Shown one piece after another: positions 20,474 to 28,664 of a DNA stretch of 35,479 bases. A program made the position numbers and the translations under genes. The stretch lies in the NCBI GenBank assembly GCA_964415935.1, contig CAYQCH010000008.1:1-35479 (forward strand), in the 5' to 3' direction. This DNA comes from CAYQCH01 sp964415935 (GTDB taxonomy: Bacteria; Patescibacteriota; Patescibacteriia; VMEV01; CAYQCH01). How positions within the stretch are numbered: the first letter of the stretch is position 1; each line of letters begins with the position of its first letter. Under the pieces are notes generated by a model. It saw only the letters and a program-made list of their open reading frames with translations. It had not been told where the DNA came from and did no database searches.

Positions 20474-23197
20474 ATGAAAAAGTTTATTCTCATTGACGGA
20501 AATGCGATTTTGCATCGCGCATGGCATGCGTTGCCGCCCACGCTGATGACGGAAGACGGCACAATCGTGAATGCTGCGTACGGATTCGCGTCGATATTGT
20601 TGAAAGTTCTGGGCGAATTGAAGCCTGATTACCTGGCTGTTGCTTGGGATACGGCTGCGCGCACATTCCGCAAAGACAAATACGAAGCGTACAAAGCGAC
20701 GCGCAAGGTTAAAGAGCAGGAGCTCTATGACCAGGTTCCGATTATCCAGGATATTGTGTCTGCGTTCGGCTATCCCAACGTATTTTTGGACGGCTATGAG
20801 GCCGATGATGTCATTGGTACGCTGGCAGCCAAGGCCAAAAAACATAAGGAAATACAGACGATTATCGTGACGGGGGATATGGACGCCTTGCAGCTGGTCA
20901 ACGACAGGGTGCATGTCTACGCCCTGAAAAAAGGTATTACGGAAACCGTGCTGATGGATGCCGACGCGGTCCGCGCCAAGTACGGCCTGACGCCTGAGCA
21001 GATGATTGACTACAAGGCGTTGCGCGGCGATGCCTCCGACAACATTCCCGGCGTCAAAGGCATCGGTGAAAAGACAGCTACGCAATTGCTGCAGCAGTTC
21101 GGCACGCTGGAAGCGCTGTATAAAGCCATTAACAAGAAAGACGCCGTGGAGGGCATCAAGCCCGCCGCGCTCAAACGCTTGCAGGCGGGCAAAGAAGACG
21201 CGCTGATGGCCAAAGATCTTGTTACCATTTGTGATGATGTTCCCGTTCCGTTTGATTTTGACGAAGCGTCTTCATCGCGTTATGACGTTCCTCGCGCCAT
21301 TTCTATATTCCAGAAACTTGGGTTTCGTTCCTTGCTTGCCCGCCTGCCGCGCCCCAGCGCCATGCCGCGACACGACGGGGTTATAATCAAGCCGCAAACA
21401 GGAACGTACGAATATGTTACGGATGCGGTCGGCGCGGACCGCGTGGCCAAGCTCTTGTCCAAGCGCGGTCTGTTTGCATTTGATACGGAAACGACCGGCA
21501 CCAGCGTCTTTGAGGATACGATGCTCGGTCTCAGCGTCAGCGCCAAAGAGGGAGAGGCGTTTTACATTGACGCCGCCGCGGTCACACCCGCGTTGAAGGC
21601 GGTGTTTGCCGACCCGCAGATTAAAAAAGTCGCGCATCAGGCTAAGTTCGACCTGGAGGTGCTGCAGCAGGCCGGGTTTATCGTGAACAACGTAGTGTTT
21701 GATACGAAAATCGCCGCATACCTACTTAACCCCGGACAGCGCAACCATGGTTTGAAGGACCTGGCGTTTGCAGAATTTGGCGCGCAAATGACGACATTGG
21801 ACGACTTGCTGGGTACAGGCAAAAAGAAGCTGACGATGACGGAGCTGGCCGAACAAAAGCCGGAAGAACTGGCGCAGTACGGCGCGGCGGATTCGGATTT
21901 TACCATGCGCTTATACCATATCCTGCAGAAGCGGCTGAATGAAGAAAATCTCACCCACGTTTTTGAAAAAATCGAGCTGCCGCTTATTCCCGTGCTGGCG
22001 CGCATGGAAACATACGGCATCTTGCTCGATACGCAGTACTTGTCCGGCGTATCAAAAGATCTTTCCTCCTCCATTGATGACCTGCAAAAAAAGATTTACG
22101 CCCTGGCTGGTAAAGAATTCAACATTGATTCGCCCCTGCAGCTGTCGGAAGTATTTTTTGAGCGGCTGAAGCTGCCTACCAAAGGCATCAAAAAAACCAA
22201 GCAGGGGTTTTCCACGGCCGCGGACGAGCTGGACAAGCTGGCCAGTTTGCATCCGATCATTGGCTTGATCATGCAATACCGCGAGAAGGCGAAGTTAAAG
22301 AGTACGTACGTAGACGCCTTGCCCGCGCTGGTGAATTCAAAAACTGGTCGCGTACACACGACGTTTTCGCAAACCGTGGCGGCGACCGGCCGATTGTCTT
22401 CGTCGGATCCCAATTTGCAGAACATTCCTGTCCGTACGGAAGAGGGCATGAAGATTCGCCGCGCATTTGTCGCGCCACAGGGATATTCGCTGGTTTCCGC
22501 CGACTATTCGCAAATCGAATTGCGTGTCATTGCTTCATTAGCCAAAGACAAAAATATGATCGCGTCGTTTGTGTCCGGCGACGACATTCATAAGCGTACA
22601 GCTTCGGAAATCCATGGCGTGCCGTTTGAGAAGGTGACAGATGAAATGCGCTACGCCGCCAAGGCCATCAATTTCGGCATTATCTACGGCCAGGGTCCGT
22701 ACGGCCTTTCCCAAACCGCGGGCATCAGCATGCAGGAAGCCAAGGAGTTTATTGAAACGTATTTTGCGCTCCACCAGCCCATCATGGAGTACCTAGAGGA
22801 AATGAAAAGCCATGCCCGCAAGCATGGCTATGTGGAGACGTTATTCGGCCGTCGGCGGTACATCCCGGAAATTAATTCCACGGTACCAGTGGTTCGCGCC
22901 GCGGCGGAACGCATTGCCATCAACATGCCCATCCAGGGCACGGCTGCCGACCTAATGAAGTTCGCCATGATCGATATCGACCGCGAACTCCAGAAACGCT
23001 ATACGCCGGAAGAAGTGAAGATGTTGTTGACCGTGCACGATGAATTGGTCTTTGAAGTGCGCGACGATCTGGTGGCCGAAGTTGCGGCCTGGGTGGACAA
23101 AGCTATGGAAAATCCGCAGCAACTGAAGCTGGAAGCGCCTATCAAAGTAGATACGGAAGTCGGCAAGAACTGGGCCGACATGCAGAGCGTCCGCTAG
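20474..23197 (+). CDS. polA: DNA polymerase I with active-looking proofreading domain
   Basis: 907 aa from the ATG at 20474, which opens KKFILIDGNAILHRAWHALP as in the family. An in-frame ATG at 20438 lies 7 nt after a TATACG box and could be the start of a leaderless message. The 5' nuclease domain covers about 1-290 (YEADDVIGTLA, TGDMDALQL, GDASDNIPGVKGIG). The 3'-5' exonuclease domain (about 310-500) keeps DTETTG, HQAKFDLEVL and YGAADSD, so its catalytic acids are intact. Polymerase motifs are DYSQIELRVIA (A), RYAAKAINFGIIYGQ (B) and VHDELVFEV (C). Its TAG stop shares the palindrome CTAG with the stop of the convergent gene at 23194. Confidence 0.96.
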   Translation: MKKFILIDGNAILHRAWHALPPTLMTEDGTIVNAAYGFASILLKVLGELKPDYLAVAWDTAARTFRKDKYEAYKATRKVKEQELYDQVPIIQDIVSAFGYPNVFLDGYEADDVIGTLAAKAKKHKEIQTIIVTGDMDALQLVNDRVHVYALKKGITETVLMDADAVRAKYGLTPEQMIDYKALRGDASDNIPGVKGIGEKTATQLLQQFGTLEALYKAINKKDAVEGIKPAALKRLQAGKEDALMAKDLVTICDDVPVPFDFDEASSSRYDVPRAISIFQKLGFRSLLARLPRPSAMPRHDGVIIKPQTGTYEYVTDAVGADRVAKLLSKRGLFAFDTETTGTSVFEDTMLGLSVSAKEGEAFYIDAAAVTPALKAVFADPQIKKVAHQAKFDLEVLQQAGFIVNNVVFDTKIAAYLLNPGQRNHGLKDLAFAEFGAQMTTLDDLLGTGKKKLTMTELAEQKPEELAQYGAADSDFTMRLYHILQKRLNEENLTHVFEKIELPLIPVLARMETYGILLDTQYLSGVSKDLSSSIDDLQKKIYALAGKEFNIDSPLQLSEVFFERLKLPTKGIKKTKQGFSTAADELDKLASLHPIIGLIMQYREKAKLKSTYVDALPALVNSKTGRVHTTFSQTVAATGRLSSSDPNLQNIPVRTEEGMKIRRAFVAPQGYSLVSADYSQIELRVIASLAKDKNMIASFVSGDDIHKRTASEIHGVPFEKVTDEMRYAAKAINFGIIYGQGPYGLSQTAGISMQEAKEFIETYFALHQPIMEYLEEMKSHARKHGYVETLFGRRRYIPEINSTVPVVRAAAERIAINMPIQGTAADLMKFAMIDIDRELQKRYTPEEVKMLLTVHDELVFEVRDDLVAEVAAWVDKAMENPQQLKLEAPIKVDTEVGKNWADMQSVR

Positions 23198-23766
23198 GAC
23201 GGCTGCTGGGGCGAATGGTGCGTGTGTTTATCGCGAAATTCATCCATAAGCTTGGCGATAGTTTGCGCGACGTACTGCGGGTTTGGCACCTGCTTGAATT
23301 CAAACAAAATGGTTTTTCCTGCCGTTTGCACCAGGACATAGCCGTAGTCCAGCAGGGTCGGAATCACGCCTTTAATGCGGGATGAGACATCCTGAATCAT
23401 CTCCAGGCTTTGTTCGGACACGACATGGTTGAAGAGGCCGCGTTGTTCAATATCGATGATGCGATGCGTGGTCACAATCCACACGTCCAGGTAGTAGTCG
23501 ATGAAGATGGTAAACACCGTCAGCCAGATGAACAGGTAGTAGATACTGCCGCCCAGCACGACCAGCGCATGCACAAGCGGATTGACCAGCATGCCGGAAA
23601 AGGTCGCGTTAAACAGGATATAGGCGCCAACCGGCATCAGCGCCAGGGCTGCCATAAGCAGGTATTTTGTAAAAAGCACGAACCAGTGCCGGCGAAGGAA
23701 CAACACGACTTGTTCGTCTCCGACGAGTTGGCGATTTGGCAGCCAGCGGATAATGATGGGGGACAT
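23194..23766 (-). CDS. membrane protein with bacterial PH domain (YdbS/DUF304-like)
   Basis: 190 aa. Two adjacent membrane spans (about residues 33-55, LLMAALALMPVGAYILF, and 65-90, VHALVVLGGSIYYLFIWLTVF) precede a bacterial PH-type domain whose core is WIVTTHRIIDIEQRGLFNHVVSEQSLEMIQDVSS. This arrangement is typical of bPH2 proteins; their role is poorly known. It is the third gene of a ruvB-led minus-strand unit, 5 bp after a two-span membrane protein. The tail is His/Gln/Pro-rich. The stop codon overlaps the polA stop through CTAG (23194-23197). Confidence 0.82.
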   Translation of the reverse strand: MSPIIIRWLPNRQLVGDEQVVLFLRRHWFVLFTKYLLMAALALMPVGAYILFNATFSGMLVNPLVHALVVLGGSIYYLFIWLTVFTIFIDYYLDVWIVTTHRIIDIEQRGLFNHVVSEQSLEMIQDVSSRIKGVIPTLLDYGYVLVQTAGKTILFEFKQVPNPQYVAQTIAKLMDEFRDKHTHHSPQQPS

Positions 23767-23771
23767 AGGTT

Positions 23772-24032
23772 TTAAAATCCCGTATTAATGCGATCGTTTT
23801 GTATCAAGCCAATGGGCGTCGAAAACAACGGCTGATCCCAGTTGATGTCGTCAATAAAGGTGTAGGAAACAAACAAGATAAAGGCGAACCCGCCGATGAA
23901 CAGCGCCGTCATGAAATACGTGGGAGCATCAAGCCGGCCAAAGCGGATGATGTGATACAGGTTGAGAAGCGCGTAGAGGAAAAAGCCGAGAACGACGAGA
24001 GCGTAGGCGAGCAGCAAGATGGATAGGGTCAT
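23772..24032 (-). CDS. small two-span membrane protein, unknown function
   Basis: 86 aa. Two hydrophobic segments, residues 4-25 (SILLLAYALVVLGFFLYALL) and about 41-60 (MTALFIGGFAFILFVSYTFI), are separated by a short basic loop (IIRFGRLDAP). The start codon overlaps the ruvB stop by 4 bp (ATGA-type), which shows translational coupling, and the PH-domain gene starts 5 bp after it. No family is recognised. The three-gene order is suggestive of a membrane partner for the PH protein rather than of a RuvB cofactor. Confidence 0.78.
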   Translation of the reverse strand: MTLSILLLAYALVVLGFFLYALLNLYHIIRFGRLDAPTYFMTALFIGGFAFILFVSYTFIDDINWDQPLFSTPIGLIQNDRINTGF

Positions 24033-25039
24033 ACGAGTGGGGTAAAGCCAAGATGTTTATAGGCAAGCTGGGTGGCCTGGCGGCCGCGCGGGGTGCGTTG
24101 CAACAGCCCCGCCTGGATCAAGAACGGTTCGCAGACGTCTTCGATGGTTTCCGCTTCCTGGTCGGTCGCCGCGGCAATCGTGGTCAGGCCGACGGGGCCG
24201 CCCTGGAATTTTTCAATGATGGTTTGCAGAATCTGCCGGTCCACGCGGTCCAGGCCGAGCTGATCCACTTCCAGCAGGTCCAGTGCCTGCAAGGCCGTGT
24301 CCGGGTCCAGGCGGCCCGCCCGTTTGACCTGGCTGTAGTCGCGGACGCGTTTGAGCAGTCGGTTGGCGATGCGCGGCGTTTTGCGGCTGCGCGACGCGAT
24401 GGTTTGGGCGGTTTGCGCATCCATGTCCATGCCGAGCAACGTGGCGCTGCGCGAAATGATGTCGGCCATTTCGGCGTCTTCGTAGAAATTGAGATGGAAC
24501 ACATTGCCGAACCGGTCGCGCAGCGGGGAAGAGAGCAGGCTTAACCGCGTCGTCGCGCCGATGATGGTAAAACGGGGCAGGTCCAGGCGCAAAGTCCGCG
24601 CGGCCGGCCCTTTTCCCACCACCAAATCCAGCGCAAAATCTTCCATGGCCGGGTAAAGGATTTCCTCAATGGTGCGGTGCAGGCGATGGATTTCATCAAT
24701 GAACAGGATGTCGCCGGGTTGCAGGTTGGTGAGGATGGCCGCCAGGTCGCCGCTGCGTTCCAATGCCGGCCCAGACGTGATGACGATGTTTTTACCCATC
24801 TCTTTGGCGATGATATGCGCCAGCGTGGTTTTTCCCAGGCCGGGAGAGCCGTAGAGCAGCACATGGTCCAGGGACTCCTGCCTCTGCGAGGCCGCTTCAA
24901 TGGCAATGCGCAGATTGCGTTTGACCACTTCCTGCCCAATATATTCCTGCAGGGTTTGCGGACGCAAACTGGTCTGAAACCGGCCTTCGTCGGCCTGTTC
25001 CTGCCTGTTGGTTACGGTCAGTTCTGTGTCGCCTGTCAT
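24029..25039 (-). CDS. ruvB: Holliday junction branch-migration ATPase RuvB
   Basis: 336 aa, standard length. The AAA+ motor of RuvAB drives branch migration of Holliday junctions. Walker A is GSPGLGKTT (64-72), Walker B is LFIDEIHRL (D115-E116), sensor 1 is IIGATTRL and the arginine finger is in SSPLRDRFG. The C-terminal winged helix ends in GRQATQLAYKHLG. ruvA and ruvC are not adjacent. The ATG at 25039 is preceded by TATGAT at 25048-25053, so the message is predicted to have only a 2-nt leader and no Shine-Dalgarno sequence. Confidence 0.97.
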   Translation of the reverse strand: MTGDTELTVTNRQEQADEGRFQTSLRPQTLQEYIGQEVVKRNLRIAIEAASQRQESLDHVLLYGSPGLGKTTLAHIIAKEMGKNIVITSGPALERSGDLAAILTNLQPGDILFIDEIHRLHRTIEEILYPAMEDFALDLVVGKGPAARTLRLDLPRFTIIGATTRLSLLSSPLRDRFGNVFHLNFYEDAEMADIISRSATLLGMDMDAQTAQTIASRSRKTPRIANRLLKRVRDYSQVKRAGRLDPDTALQALDLLEVDQLGLDRVDRQILQTIIEKFQGGPVGLTTIAAATDQEAETIEDVCEPFLIQAGLLQRTPRGRQATQLAYKHLGFTPLV

Positions 25040-25047
25040 ATGCGTAT

Positions 25048-25053
25048 ATCATA
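25048..25053 (-). promoter_or_regulatory. ruvB -10 box, nearly leaderless
   Basis: TATGAT on the minus strand (one mismatch to TATAAT) predicts a start at 25041, 2 nt before the ATG. No good -35 box is seen. Confidence 0.45.
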
Positions 25054-25080
25054 GCCAAAAACAAGGGTTTTGGCGATTGC

Positions 25081-25111
25081 AAAAACAAAAACCCCCGGCT
25101 GGCCGGGGGGC
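25081..25111 (-). terminator. terminator of orphan gene 25195
   Basis: CCCCCGG (25092-25098) pairs with CCGGGGG (25103-25109). On the minus strand it is followed by TTTTTGTTTTTG. Confidence 0.85.
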
Positions 25112-25194
25112 TTTGTTCAGCCGCGCACCATCGACCCGTGAGGGGAGGTGCGCGACACCGCCATGGCTTATGCCGGGCGGGAGAGAATCGTCAT

Positions 25195-25884
25195 TCAGGC
25201 GGCCGACGAGCGAACGTCGGGACCGCGAACGACGGGATGGCGAAAGGTCGGCTGCGGGGGCGTCTTTCCCTCCTTCCGCTGGTTGGAGGGAGGGCCGCCC
25301 AGGTCCAGGAAGGTCAGCAGCACGTCCGGGCTGCAGATCATCTGCCGCCGCCGGACGAGCGTGTCCACCCAGAGCTGCCGCGCTTGCGCTAGCAGGTTCT
25401 TGGCCTTGCCCCGCGCCTTGGTCTTGCCCAGGGTCTTGTCCGCGTGGTGAACCTCCCGATCCGAGAGGTTCTGCAGGTACATGGCCTTGTCGACCATGCT
25501 CCAGAACTCGTCCACCGCGGGGTGGTCCGAGCGGACGAAGGATGAGCTGAAGACGCGCATGTGCTGCAGCGCGTCGGCGATGTCCTGGCGGCCGGCCAGG
25601 ACGGCGGTTGCGGCGGAGCGGTGCACGGTCCAGAGCAGCTCCATCTGCGAGACTGGCATGAAGCCGAGGTCGCGGAGCCACCACTTGCGCCACAGGGTGT
25701 ACATGGAGGCATAGAGCCCCCGGAAGTCGTCGCTGCCCAGCGGGCAGCTGTGGCCAATCATCGAGGCGTGCCACTGGAACGTCTCGACGTCCCGTTCCAT
25801 GTCGTTCGTCGCGGGGCCGTTGAGGCGCCCCGAGACCATGGCGGCGGGCATGCGCCTGGCCACATAGGCCGGGATTCTCTGCAT
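25195..25884 (-). CDS. orphan protein, unknown function, strong GC3 bias
   Basis: 229 aa, not recognised. The ATG at 25884 has AGAGGT 6 nt upstream. The body (residues 30-190) is rich in Trp, Met, His and Arg and looks all-helical: for example YTLWRKWWLRDLGFMPVSQMELLWTV and DEFWSMVDKAMYLQNLSDREVHHADKTL. A basic stretch, KTKARGKAKNLLAQARQLW, is followed by RRRQMICSPDVLLTFLDLGG and a Pro/Arg-rich tail that is probably disordered. No signal peptide or membrane span is seen. It lies downstream of orphan gene 26052 on the same strand, 167 bp away, with a weak promoter candidate and a small palindrome between. Function cannot be assigned. Confidence 0.72.
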   Translation of the reverse strand: MQRIPAYVARRMPAAMVSGRLNGPATNDMERDVETFQWHASMIGHSCPLGSDDFRGLYASMYTLWRKWWLRDLGFMPVSQMELLWTVHRSAATAVLAGRQDIADALQHMRVFSSSFVRSDHPAVDEFWSMVDKAMYLQNLSDREVHHADKTLGKTKARGKAKNLLAQARQLWVDTLVRRRQMICSPDVLLTFLDLGGPPSNQRKEGKTPPQPTFRHPVVRGPDVRSSAA

Positions 25885-25950
25885 TCAGTACCTCTTTCCG
25901 GTTGACCATTGGAGTTGCCGAACCATTCGGCATGATCTCCCTTATATCCT

Positions 25951-25966
25951 CAACGAGTGTTGAGAA
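25951..25966. repeat. small palindrome upstream of orphan gene 25195
   Basis: CTCAAC and GTTGAG are separated by GAGT. It lies just upstream of a TATAAG box on the minus strand and could be an operator. A second one, GCCGAA/TTCGGC, lies in the leader nearer the gene. Confidence 0.3.
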
Positions 25967-25977
25967 GAAAAGGGAGA

Positions 25978-26011
25978 CGGGGAGGGACGCATTGCAGCAT
26001 CACTCTCCCCG
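25978..26011 (-). terminator. weak terminator after orphan gene 26052
   Basis: CGGGGAG on the minus strand (26011-26005) pairs with CTCCCCG (25984-25978). The T-rich TCTCCCTTTTCTTCT that follows is interrupted, so read-through into gene 25195 is likely. Confidence 0.45.
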
Positions 26012-26051
26012 CTACTGCCTCGCTGTCATCACGACAGTGAGGGCTTGCGCG

Positions 26052-27638
26052 TCAGGCGGCCTGGGACGCCCTCTGCTTGATGGCCGCGAACGTCTGGTTC
26101 ACGGCCTTGCGCACCGCCGTCTTGTGCTCCTCCTGCTTCTTCTGCAGGCGGCGGTCGGTGCAACGCTTCCACCGCTGGAAGTTCTCGGCGAACCGGGGGT
26201 GGCTGGTCAGGTCGGACATGGCCTGCTCCAGCTCCTCCAGCTCGACGATCTCGCCGGTCTCCTCCAGCACGTGCTGCTGGACGAGCCGCAGCTCGTAGGC
26301 GAAGAAGCGGTGGCCGTACTGCCGGCCGGCCTCGTCCCGCGCCTGCTCCGCGACGTAGTCGCAGAGCTGCGGGCTGCCGAAGCGCTCGTAGCCGGTGGCC
26401 AGGAACTTGGCCATCTCCTTGTACTGCGCAACCAGGTCGGCCGGGTTGCCCAGCCTGGCCAGCAGGCGGCCGGCCTGCGCGAGACAGACGGCGCACCGCT
26501 TGTTGGGGTCGGCCTTCGTGTTGAAGAACGACACCAGCCACTTGCGGTCGGCCCTGGTCTGCTCGCGCTTGGCGCGCTGCGCGGCCTTCTCAGCCTGCCT
26601 GGCGGCCTCGGCCTCGGCAGCCTTGCGGGCCTCCTCGCGGCGCGCCTCCCTGGTCGCCTCGATGGCGTCGCGCAGGGGCTTGGCCATCTTGTGCTCGCAG
26701 GTGCCGCTGAGGTGCTTGTTGGCCTCCTTCGCGGCGGCGCTGGCGTTCTGGGCCAGCAGCTCCGCCTGGGCGATGTGGCCCTGCTTCAGGGCGGTAAAGC
26801 CCTGCTGCAGCGCGGTCTCGGCGCGGGCCTTGGCCTCGTCGGCCTTGGCCTGCTTGCGCTGGAGACGCTTGGCCTCCTCGCGCTGCTCGGCCTCGGCCTT
26901 CTCGGCGGCGGCGGCAGCCTCGCGCTCGGCGGTCTCGCGGGCCTTGGCCTCGCGGCGCTCCTGATCGAGCTGCTTGGCCAGCTGCTCCTGCGCCGCCGCC
27001 ACGGCCCGCTCCAGCTTCTTGATCTCCCCGTACTTGACGGAGTTGGGCTGGAGCTGGTTGGCCTCGGCGTGCGCATCGGCGGCGCGCTCGGCGTGGTTGG
27101 CCGCCATGTCGATGACCGTCTGCTCCGAGATGTTGCCGTCCTTGACGGTCAACACGTCGTGGCCGCACTGCACGTGGTAGGCGACGAGGCGGACACACTC
27201 CGCCACGCGCTCCGCCTTCCGGCGGGCCTCCTCGCGGCGGACCTCTTCGGCCGCCTCGATGGCCTTGCGCAGGGCCTGGGCCTGGAGCTCGGCCTCTTCG
27301 GCCAGCTTGGCCTCGAAAGCCTGGCGCGCCGCCACGATGGCGTGCGCGATGTCCATGGTCTCGCGCTGGAGGAGCTTCTCGTCCTTCAGCGCGATCTCGT
27401 TGTGCGAGCGGCGGATCTGCCGCATCGTCGCGAGCTCGTCCTCCGCCTCGTTGAGGCGGCCGTGCTCGAGGTGCGCGATGATGGCGGCCTTCTTGCCGTC
27501 GTAGGCGTCGCGCAGGCGCGACAGCGTCTCGAGGCGGTCGGTCTCCGCCTTCCGCGCCTTCATCCCCAGCGGGTCCTTGATGAAGGACACCAGCAGGGCG
27601 ACGGCGGTCCAGAACAGCGACACGAGCTTGGCGCTCAT
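26052..27638 (-). CDS. long coiled-coil membrane-anchored orphan protein, extreme GC3
   Basis: 528 aa, not recognised. The ATG at 27638 has GGGGGAA 6 nt upstream; the open frame beyond it is leader. Residues 5-20 (LVSLFWTAVALLVSFI) form a likely N-terminal anchor. About 27-345 is Ala/Glu/Lys/Arg-rich and helical, with long heptad stretches (RREEARRKAERVAE, REAAAAAEKAEAEQ) and tetratricopeptide-like spacing around FTALKQGHIAQAELLAQNA. Cys residues occur in CVRLVAYHVQCGHD, GTCEHK and a CxxC (RCAVCLA). The last 180 residues are a separate globular-looking region rich in Phe, Tyr and Gln. Almost every codon ends in G or C. It resembles TolA/stalk-like coiled coils in composition only. Confidence 0.82.
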   Translation of the reverse strand: MSAKLVSLFWTAVALLVSFIKDPLGMKARKAETDRLETLSRLRDAYDGKKAAIIAHLEHGRLNEAEDELATMRQIRRSHNEIALKDEKLLQRETMDIAHAIVAARQAFEAKLAEEAELQAQALRKAIEAAEEVRREEARRKAERVAECVRLVAYHVQCGHDVLTVKDGNISEQTVIDMAANHAERAADAHAEANQLQPNSVKYGEIKKLERAVAAAQEQLAKQLDQERREAKARETAEREAAAAAEKAEAEQREEAKRLQRKQAKADEAKARAETALQQGFTALKQGHIAQAELLAQNASAAAKEANKHLSGTCEHKMAKPLRDAIEATREARREEARKAAEAEAARQAEKAAQRAKREQTRADRKWLVSFFNTKADPNKRCAVCLAQAGRLLARLGNPADLVAQYKEMAKFLATGYERFGSPQLCDYVAEQARDEAGRQYGHRFFAYELRLVQQHVLEETGEIVELEELEQAMSDLTSHPRFAENFQRWKRCTDRRLQKKQEEHKTAVRKAVNQTFAAIKQRASQAA

Positions 27639-27736
27639 GAGAATTCCCCCTTCACAGATTGGAAATGAAATCCAGTCACCACCAGCGCGACATGCGCAGA
27701 TGGTACCAGGATTGTTCGCCAAAAGACGAACTTTAA

Positions 27737-27765
27737 ATAATAGCATGAAAGTTACATTATGTCAA
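27737..27765 (-). promoter_or_regulatory. strong promoter of orphan gene 26052
   Basis: TTGACA (27760-27765), exactly 17 nt, then TATTAT (27737-27742) preceded by TGC. The predicted start near 27730 gives a leader of about 92 nt. This is the closest match to a consensus promoter in the window. Confidence 0.88.
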
Positions 27766-27855
27766 GGTTTTTACCCGTTAGACTTAGCTAATTTTAGCCA
27801 TGTCATTTGTTTTTGCGAAAATAAGGTAAAAAATAGTCATGCAAGGCAAAACCAA

Positions 27856-27912
27856 CCGAAAAGAGAACAGCCCTCCTGGCGCGCACCGGTGAGGTGTTTG
27901 CCAGGAGGGCTG
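27856..27912 (-). terminator. terminator of orphan gene 27925
   Basis: A perfect 13-bp stem (27868-27880 with 27900-27912; CAGCCCTCCTGGC) with a 19-nt loop is followed on the minus strand by TTCTCTTTTC. Confidence 0.88.
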
Positions 27913-27924
27913 CAGGGGGAAGAA

Positions 27925-28479
27925 CTACTTGGTGCTCTTGTCGCGCGGACGGGGCAGGATCTGCAGCGCCCGCGTGCCGTCCGGACGCTCGTCCGGGCAG
28001 TCGATGGTCAGCGGCAGGCTGTCGTCGATGCGCGTGACGCCGCGGCGGTTGCGGAAGGTCCCGGCCGCCAGCTGGAGGTAGCGCTTGCTGCCGTCCGGCA
28101 TGGTGGCCTCGAAGTAGAAGGACAGCCGCTGCGACGTGTCGAGGATGTCGCCGCGCAGGTCGTTGACGTTGGCGGCCCAGAGCACGCGGCCGCCCGCCTC
28201 GATCTTCTCGCAGGCGACGGGCCGGAGCGTCTTGTAGCTGCCGTCGGCGTTCTGCGCGCCCTCCGGCCACATGAAGACGACGCGCACGGTCTCGGCCTCG
28301 TTGAAGCGCTCGGTCTCCACCGAGGCGGTGAGGCCGACGGCGTTGGCGCTGGCCACGCCGGCGATGGAGTTGCCCTTCTCGGTCAGTCCGACCGAGAAGT
28401 CGGGGGGCGGGTCGGCCTGCGCCGACACGGTGATCAGGAGCATGCCCAGCACGGCCAGGCAGCGGATGGTCTTGGTCAT
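27925..28479 (-). CDS. secreted orphan protein, unknown function, extreme GC3
   Basis: 184 aa, not recognised. The ATG at 28479 opens a classic signal peptide (TKTIRCLAVLGMLLITVSAQA, cut before DPPPD), so the mature protein of about 162 aa is exported. The mature part alternates short beta-like strands (VRVVFMWPEG, RLSFYFEATMPDG, RYLQLAAGTF) and has just two cysteines (VACEK and IDCPDE), which could form a disulfide. The C-terminus is basic and polar. GGGGAA lies 10 nt before the start. It has a near-consensus promoter and its own strong terminator, so it is a monocistronic module beside the coiled-coil gene. Confidence 0.78.
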   Translation of the reverse strand: MTKTIRCLAVLGMLLITVSAQADPPPDFSVGLTEKGNSIAGVASANAVGLTASVETERFNEAETVRVVFMWPEGAQNADGSYKTLRPVACEKIEAGGRVLWAANVNDLRGDILDTSQRLSFYFEATMPDGSKRYLQLAAGTFRNRRGVTRIDDSLPLTIDCPDERPDGTRALQILPRPRDKSTK

Positions 28480-28594
28480 GGTACGGGTTCCCCGTGTGGC
28501 AGGGGGTTGCGGTTGTTTTTTCCAAAGATCCTGCCACGGGAAAGGGCCAAATATGGTTTGGGCCATTTCCCTCGGCGAGCTCTGAGGACTTGAG

Positions 28595-28623
28595 AATATA
28601 GGTTTTTTGGGGGGATTTGTCAA
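28595..28623 (-). promoter_or_regulatory. strong promoter of secreted orphan gene 27925
   Basis: TTGACA (28618-28623), exactly 17 nt, then TATATT (28595-28600). The predicted start near 28588 gives a leader of about 108 nt with possible hairpins. Confidence 0.85.
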
Positions 28624-28637
28624 GCATTTTGGCAATA

Positions 28638-28664
28638 ACAAAACCCCGCAAGGCGGGGTTTTGT
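28638..28664. terminator. bidirectional terminator
   Basis: ACAAAACCCCGC (28638-28649) pairs perfectly with GCGGGGTTTTGT (28653-28664) around AAG. On the minus strand it would end any transcript coming from the gene-free stretch at 28665-29183. Confidence 0.88.

Noticed and set aside
25049..25933. 294-codon minus-strand frame overlapping orphan gene 25195
   Set aside because: Arg/Pro/Gly-rich shadow in another frame that runs through a terminator.
25902..27668. 588-codon open frame on the plus strand, Leu/Gly/Val-rich
   Set aside because: It is the antisense shadow of the extreme-GC3 coiled-coil gene; high GC removes stop codons. It has no ribosome-binding site, and the sense frame has promoter, Shine-Dalgarno and sensible composition.
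27577..28593. Plus-strand open frame opposite orphan gene 27925
   Set aside because: Antisense shadow; the minus strand has the signal peptide, promoter and terminator.
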